Of a stretch of DNA of 12,122 bases, positions 1-12,122 are shown in pieces (the first letter of the stretch is position 1; every line of letters begins with the position of its first letter). A model generated the notes under the pieces. It saw only the letters and a list, made by a program, of their open reading frames with translations, had not been told where the DNA came from and did no database searches. Where the stretch lies: positions 1,023,876-1,035,997 of the forward strand of contig NW_004754932.1 in the NCBI RefSeq assembly GCF_000188695.1, written 5' to 3'. A program made the translations under genes and the position numbers. The DNA is from Salpingoeca rosetta. Lineage: Eukaryota > Opisthokonta > Choanoflagellata > Craspedida > Salpingoecidae.

Positions 1-9
1 TGACTGTGC

Positions 10-3155
<3,146 letters not shown>

Positions 3156-3521
3156 AGTCTCCCTGTGTGCTCTTTGTGTGCGTGTGTATGTATGTGTGTG
3201 TGTGCACTTTGTGTGTGGTGTTGACATGAGTTGGTGCTTGAGACGGCGCGTTGGCTGTGCTGTTGCTTGAGCTTGTTCGTTCCTCTGGCTTCAATAGACG
3301 ATGCGCCATCGCTGCACTTGTAAACACGACCGAAGCAGGCGACGGCCGGTCACGCTTGCTTGCGTGCAGCAGCATATGAAGGCGTGCAAGCTAAGCGTGA
3401 ATGCACGCATGCACGCGCGAGAGTGCTGTGACTGAGGGGATAGTTGGGTACATTTGGATGCGATCGGGTTTGTCATGCATCACAGTTGTGTGCATGCCAT
3501 GGCTTTGCTATCGGCCGTCAG

Positions 3522-3591
<70 letters not shown>

Positions 3592-3818
3592 GTGCCACAG
3601 TTGCTTCATCCAGTCATCCTGTGATATGTTGGGTGCATATAGGTACCCAACCCCAACCTGCCTCTGCCAAGCGACGTGAGCACACAACCAACTCAAGCAA
3701 GCACCTCGCCTCACACAGTGCGTGGGCATCTTGTGCTTGCTGCTTGTTGCCATCAGACCGTTGCTGCACTTCTCAGTTTCTCTCATGCCTGTTCCACTCC
3801 AAACTCAAAGAACCATCA
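3156..3818. other. Intergenic spacer between Sam50 and the RING gene
   Basis: This spacer is 663 bases long. It should hold the Sam50 3' UTR and the promoter and 5' UTR of the next gene. It starts TG-rich (3167-3222) and contains a pure (TG)32 tract at 3525-3588. I see no AATAAA, no firm TATA box (only gcatatagg near 3634) and no conserved coding stretch. A non-coding first exon or short N-terminal exon of the RING gene could lie at 3590-3818. Confidence 0.6.
3525..3588. repeat. (TG)32 microsatellite upstream of the RING gene
   Basis: This is a 64-base uninterrupted TG run about 230 bases before the proposed start codon. It is alternating purine-pyrimidine sequence, so it could adopt Z-DNA. 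Confidence 0.9.
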
Positions 3819-5462
3819 ATGTTCTCACAGACAACGTACATCATCGTGCTCGCACTGCTGAGCTTGCTCACGCTGTGCAGCTGCACTATCATGGGATGGC
3901 TCTTGAAAACGTGCGGTTTGTTGACATGCACGAGTGTATCTCCTTCTCACCTGCGGCTTCTGCTTTTCCAATGAGAGGGGTTGCACGGGTCTCCTTCCAT
4001 ATGCTCACACACATCACATGCCACATTACATGCAACACAAGCCCCCATTGTTCTTCAACTATCCCTTCTGCTGATCGTTTCCATCCCTCACAACATCACT
4101 GTGACCCTGAAAACACGCTCATTGTTCACACAGAACACACACATACACACACGCACGAAGACTCCCACAAGACACACACAAGAGAGATTCACATACACGA
4201 AGACACACGAAGTTATGCACACACACAGACACAGACACAGACACAGACACAGACACAGACACAAAAGCAGTGCGAAAGTCTGCAGTTTTTGTACTCACCT
4301 TTGCAAGTTTGCACTTGCATCGATCCTTGCGGACTGCCATGTTCTCATTTTGCAGGCGAGTGTGGTATGCACACCGCCGCCACCGCCGCCACCGCCGCCA
4401 CCGCCGCCGCAATCGCCGTGGAGACGAAGAACTGCAGCCCATTGAGCACCACGACTACGACTTTGAAAACAGCGGCGCCCTGCAAGCCTGGCGCCGCATG
4501 TCAACGACCAGAAACATCTTCATGCTGGATCAAGGTGAGGTTGAGTAGAAAGAAAGGAAGGAAGGAAGCAATGGAGGGAGGGAAGTGGAAGCGATGAGCG
4601 CTTCACTGCAATGGGCTTGTGAAAGCGTCACGCGAGCCTTTGACACTCATGCCGCCACAAACATGTCATACTGTATTCGCTTGCATGCATGCAAGCAAGA
4701 AGAAGGCATGTTCAGTTCAGTATGAGCACGTGGCGCCCTTCTCACCTCTGATGTCTGCGACGCGCGATGCTTGCATGCAACAGGGCAGTGCTCCATCTGC
4801 CTCATGACGTACTTCATCGGCGATACAGTCCGGGTTAGAGCCAGCAATGTCGCAACTGCACCACAAATCATGTGTCTTCGCATCCCGTTGTAAACGAAGC
4901 TCACAACATGCACCCACGCCCAACGCAACCCACTCCCACCCACACTCACCCACACACACACACTCACTCACCCACACACACCATACCCTCGCAACATACA
5001 TACCCACAGGTGTTGTCCTGCGAGCACGTCTTCCACGCACATTGCGTGGAGCTCTGGCTAAACACGGACCTTCCGCGGAGCAGATGCCCTCTGTGCAAGA
5101 GGGAGCACAGCTGGGCAATGCTCGCACAGCAACTCGAGGAGCGCAATAGCGCGGACAACGGCGACAGCGGTGGAAGCGGCAACAGGATGAGCCGTGATGG
5201 CGCCGACCAGCCCTCAGGCAGCAGCCGCAGCGATGCAGCAGGCGAGGTCCTAGAGGTCGAGGAACAGGTGGAAGGAACAGAGCCCGTGCGGGCCAGTTCC
5301 GGCGACGAGGAAGAGCACCACCAACCCGCACCGGGCTCAGACGCCCTGCCGCAAGAACGGCGTCATGACCAAGATGGTGGCGAGGAACTGGACGACAACA
5401 GCGGTGCCGAACAGGCTGCAACCCCGCAATTCCGCCACAACGCACATGCTGCTGTCCTCTGA
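3819..5462 (+). CDS. Membrane-anchored RING-H2 protein, probable E3 ubiquitin ligase, 4 exons
   Basis: Exons: 3819-3910, 4356-4534, 4784-4833, 5010-5462; all phases agree and give 257 residues. Residues about 7-29 form one hydrophobic helix. Next comes a very basic segment with repeated RRH (38-49), a linker (HHDYDFENSGALQAW), then a complete RING-H2: C93, C96, C111, H113, H116, C119, C133, C136. The tail from about 145 is acidic and Ser/Gly-rich. RING-H2 domains bind two zincs and recruit E2 enzymes. The small TM-then-RING layout resembles animal RNF24/RNF122 and plant ATL proteins; I do not assign orthology. The basic flank suggests a cytosolic RING, probably on an endomembrane. The start is uncertain: ATG at 3819 has a poor context, the frame is open upstream, and the cag at 3828-3830 could be an acceptor of an earlier exon. 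The donor at 3911 (gtgcgg) was picked because it gives the needed phase. Confidence 0.8.
3837..3905 (+). other. Predicted transmembrane helix of the RING-H2 protein
   Basis: Residues 7-29 are Tyr-Ile-Ile-Val followed by Leu/Ala/Ser/Cys-rich residues up to WLL, 23 residues with no charge. They are followed by KTRVWYAHRR, a typical stop-transfer flank. With only six residues before it, this could be a signal anchor or, less likely, a signal peptide. Confidence 0.7.
3911..4355 (+). repeat. RING gene intron 1 with CA and (ACAGAC)n repeats
   Basis: A 445-base intron ending tttgcag. It carries CA repeats at about 4130-4160 and a hexanucleotide ACAGAC array of about six units at 4225-4263. No coding stretch is seen. 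Confidence 0.75.
4372..4410 (+). repeat. Coding (CGCCGCCAC)n repeat giving Arg-Arg-His
   Basis: Three 9-base units and a partial fourth in exon 2 of the RING gene encode an RRH series ending RRRNRR. It directly follows the transmembrane helix, so it makes a strongly positive cytosolic collar. Confidence 0.8.
4535..4783 (+). other. RING gene intron 2
   Basis: The intron runs from gtgagg to caacag. It begins with a purine-rich GGAA/GAAAG stretch (4545-4575). No conserved frame is seen. Confidence 0.75.
4789..5096 (+). other. RING-H2 finger, split by an intron
   Basis: The first zinc pair, CSIC, lies on the 50-base exon 4784-4833. The rest (CEHVFHAHC and CPLC) starts exon 5010. Spacing is C-x2-C-x14-C-x-H-x2-H-x2-C-x13-C-x2-C, with Trp at 123 and Pro after the seventh ligand, as in active RING-H2 ligases. 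The intron 4834-5009 falls exactly between codons. Confidence 0.9.
4834..5009 (+). repeat. RING gene intron 3 with CA/CACT repeats
   Basis: The intron runs from gttaga to cccacag, in phase 0. CA, CCCA and CTCA units fill about 4915-4985. Confidence 0.8.
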
Positions 5463-6045
5463 CATCCACGGCGCACCTCACCAACCTGTCGCCGCATCAC
5501 CATCCCCTCCCCCCCACACACATCCATGGAGGTTGCAGTTCAACCATGATCACTCGTGTAGTTGAGAAATGATAAAACAGCAACCCAAGTAGCCGAGGGG
5601 CCCCTCAGCAAATCAAACCATTGAGCAGTCAACCGACATCAGTGAGAAAGTGTCAACGTGAAGTGCAGACCATGTAGGAACGCACATTGAAGCGACGCAA
5701 AGGGGCTTCTAAAACAAGCAAAAGAGACGGGAAGCAATACCGCACAGAGGAGCGCCTACAGATGCGGAGCAAGCAAGCAACACCAAGAAGACCAGGTAAT
5801 GTAACACAAGCGATTGTGACGGCGTGATTCACACACACACGCCTCCAAAATAAGAAAAGGAGCCCTGAGCAAAGACATTCGCGCACAAGAGTAACGCACG
5901 GAAGTGGAGGAACCCGCGACACCCAAAGTATAAACAGAGGCCATGCAGTGCACAAGGGCAGGGTAGGCACAGCGGCAATCACAGCAGCGCTAGCGACATC
6001 AACAACAACAGCGATGACGGCACGCAGCAACACATGCGTGTAACG
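5463..6045. other. Convergent 3' spacer between the RING and PDE genes
   Basis: This region should hold the 3' UTRs of both genes. The plus strand is rich in A and C. A possible weak polyadenylation signal for the RING gene is the gataaa within aatgataaaacag at 5566-5578; no clear AATAAA is seen on either strand. A 12-base perfect palindrome (gaggggcccctc) lies at 5595-5606. The minus strand has an open, hydrophobic frame (5653-6033) that I do not call a gene. Confidence 0.55.
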
Positions 6046-11898
<5,853 letters not shown>

Positions 11899-12079
11899 CT
11901 GTTGAGAGTGAGTGAGGGAGTGCGTGTGTGTACGTGTGTGGGGGAGTGCGTGTGTGTGTGTATGTGTGGGGGAGTGCGTGTGTGTGTGTATGTGTGAGGG
12001 AGTGCGTGCGCGCACGCGTGTGTGTGGGGGAGTGCGTGCGTGTGTGCGTGCGTGTGTGTATGTGTGTGTGTGTGCGTGT

Positions 12080-12122
<43 letters not shown>
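11899..12122. repeat. TG-rich minisatellite in the PDE intron at the window edge
   Basis: After the acceptor at 11899-11901 the remaining sequence is TG-rich. It holds repeated blocks of gggggagtgcgtgtgtgtgt near 11938 and 11968, and ends in a pure TG run of at least about 35 bases that continues past the window. It is the intron upstream of the first visible PDE exon. Confidence 0.75.

Noticed and set aside
5653..6033. 126-residue hydrophobic minus-strand frame
   Set aside because: It shows no family resemblance and its composition follows the T/G-rich minus strand of the spacer. It could contain a last PDE exon, but I could not support one.
11940..12122. Telomere-like TG repeat at the window end
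   Set aside because: The tract is irregular TG/GGGAG intron sequence directly next to a PDE splice acceptor, similar to other introns here.

Overview
The window is nuclear DNA from an intron-rich, GC-rich protist-like eukaryote. It shows short spliced exons, introns of about 110-445 bases with weak GT...AG sites, and very many (CA/TG)n and (CT)n microsatellites. The gene families and this genome style suggest a unicellular relative of animals, perhaps a choanoflagellate. That is inference; no marker here proves it. There are no prokaryotic features, RNA genes, CRISPR arrays or transposons that I can support.

Three protein genes can be rebuilt by splicing. (1) Plus strand, 10-3155: an eight-exon gene for Sam50, the mitochondrial outer-membrane Omp85 insertase, apparently complete (508 residues). 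(2) Plus strand, 3819-5462: a four-exon gene for a small membrane-anchored RING-H2 protein, a probable E3 ubiquitin ligase (257 residues if the start is right). (3) Minus strand, 11898 down to about 6046: at least twelve exons of a class I cyclic-nucleotide phosphodiesterase (PDE) closest by eye to PDE4/PDE8, with long low-complexity regions on both sides of the catalytic domain. Its 5' end lies beyond position 12122, and its 3' end is unclear because the frame runs into a (TG)n tract. All splice phases inside the three models agree.

Genes 1 and 2 lie head to tail with a 663-base spacer. Genes 2 and 3 converge on an A/C-rich spacer of about 580 bases. The three genes do not form a pathway: outer-membrane protein assembly, ubiquitin ligation and cyclic-nucleotide breakdown are simply neighbours.

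I see no new multi-gene system. The points most worth a second look are substitutions at two conserved active-site positions of the PDE, a set of RRxS (PKA-type) motifs around its catalytic domain, splice donors formed by TG repeats, a TG repeat that stays open in the PDE 3' reading frame, and a long low-complexity loop in the Sam50 barrel.
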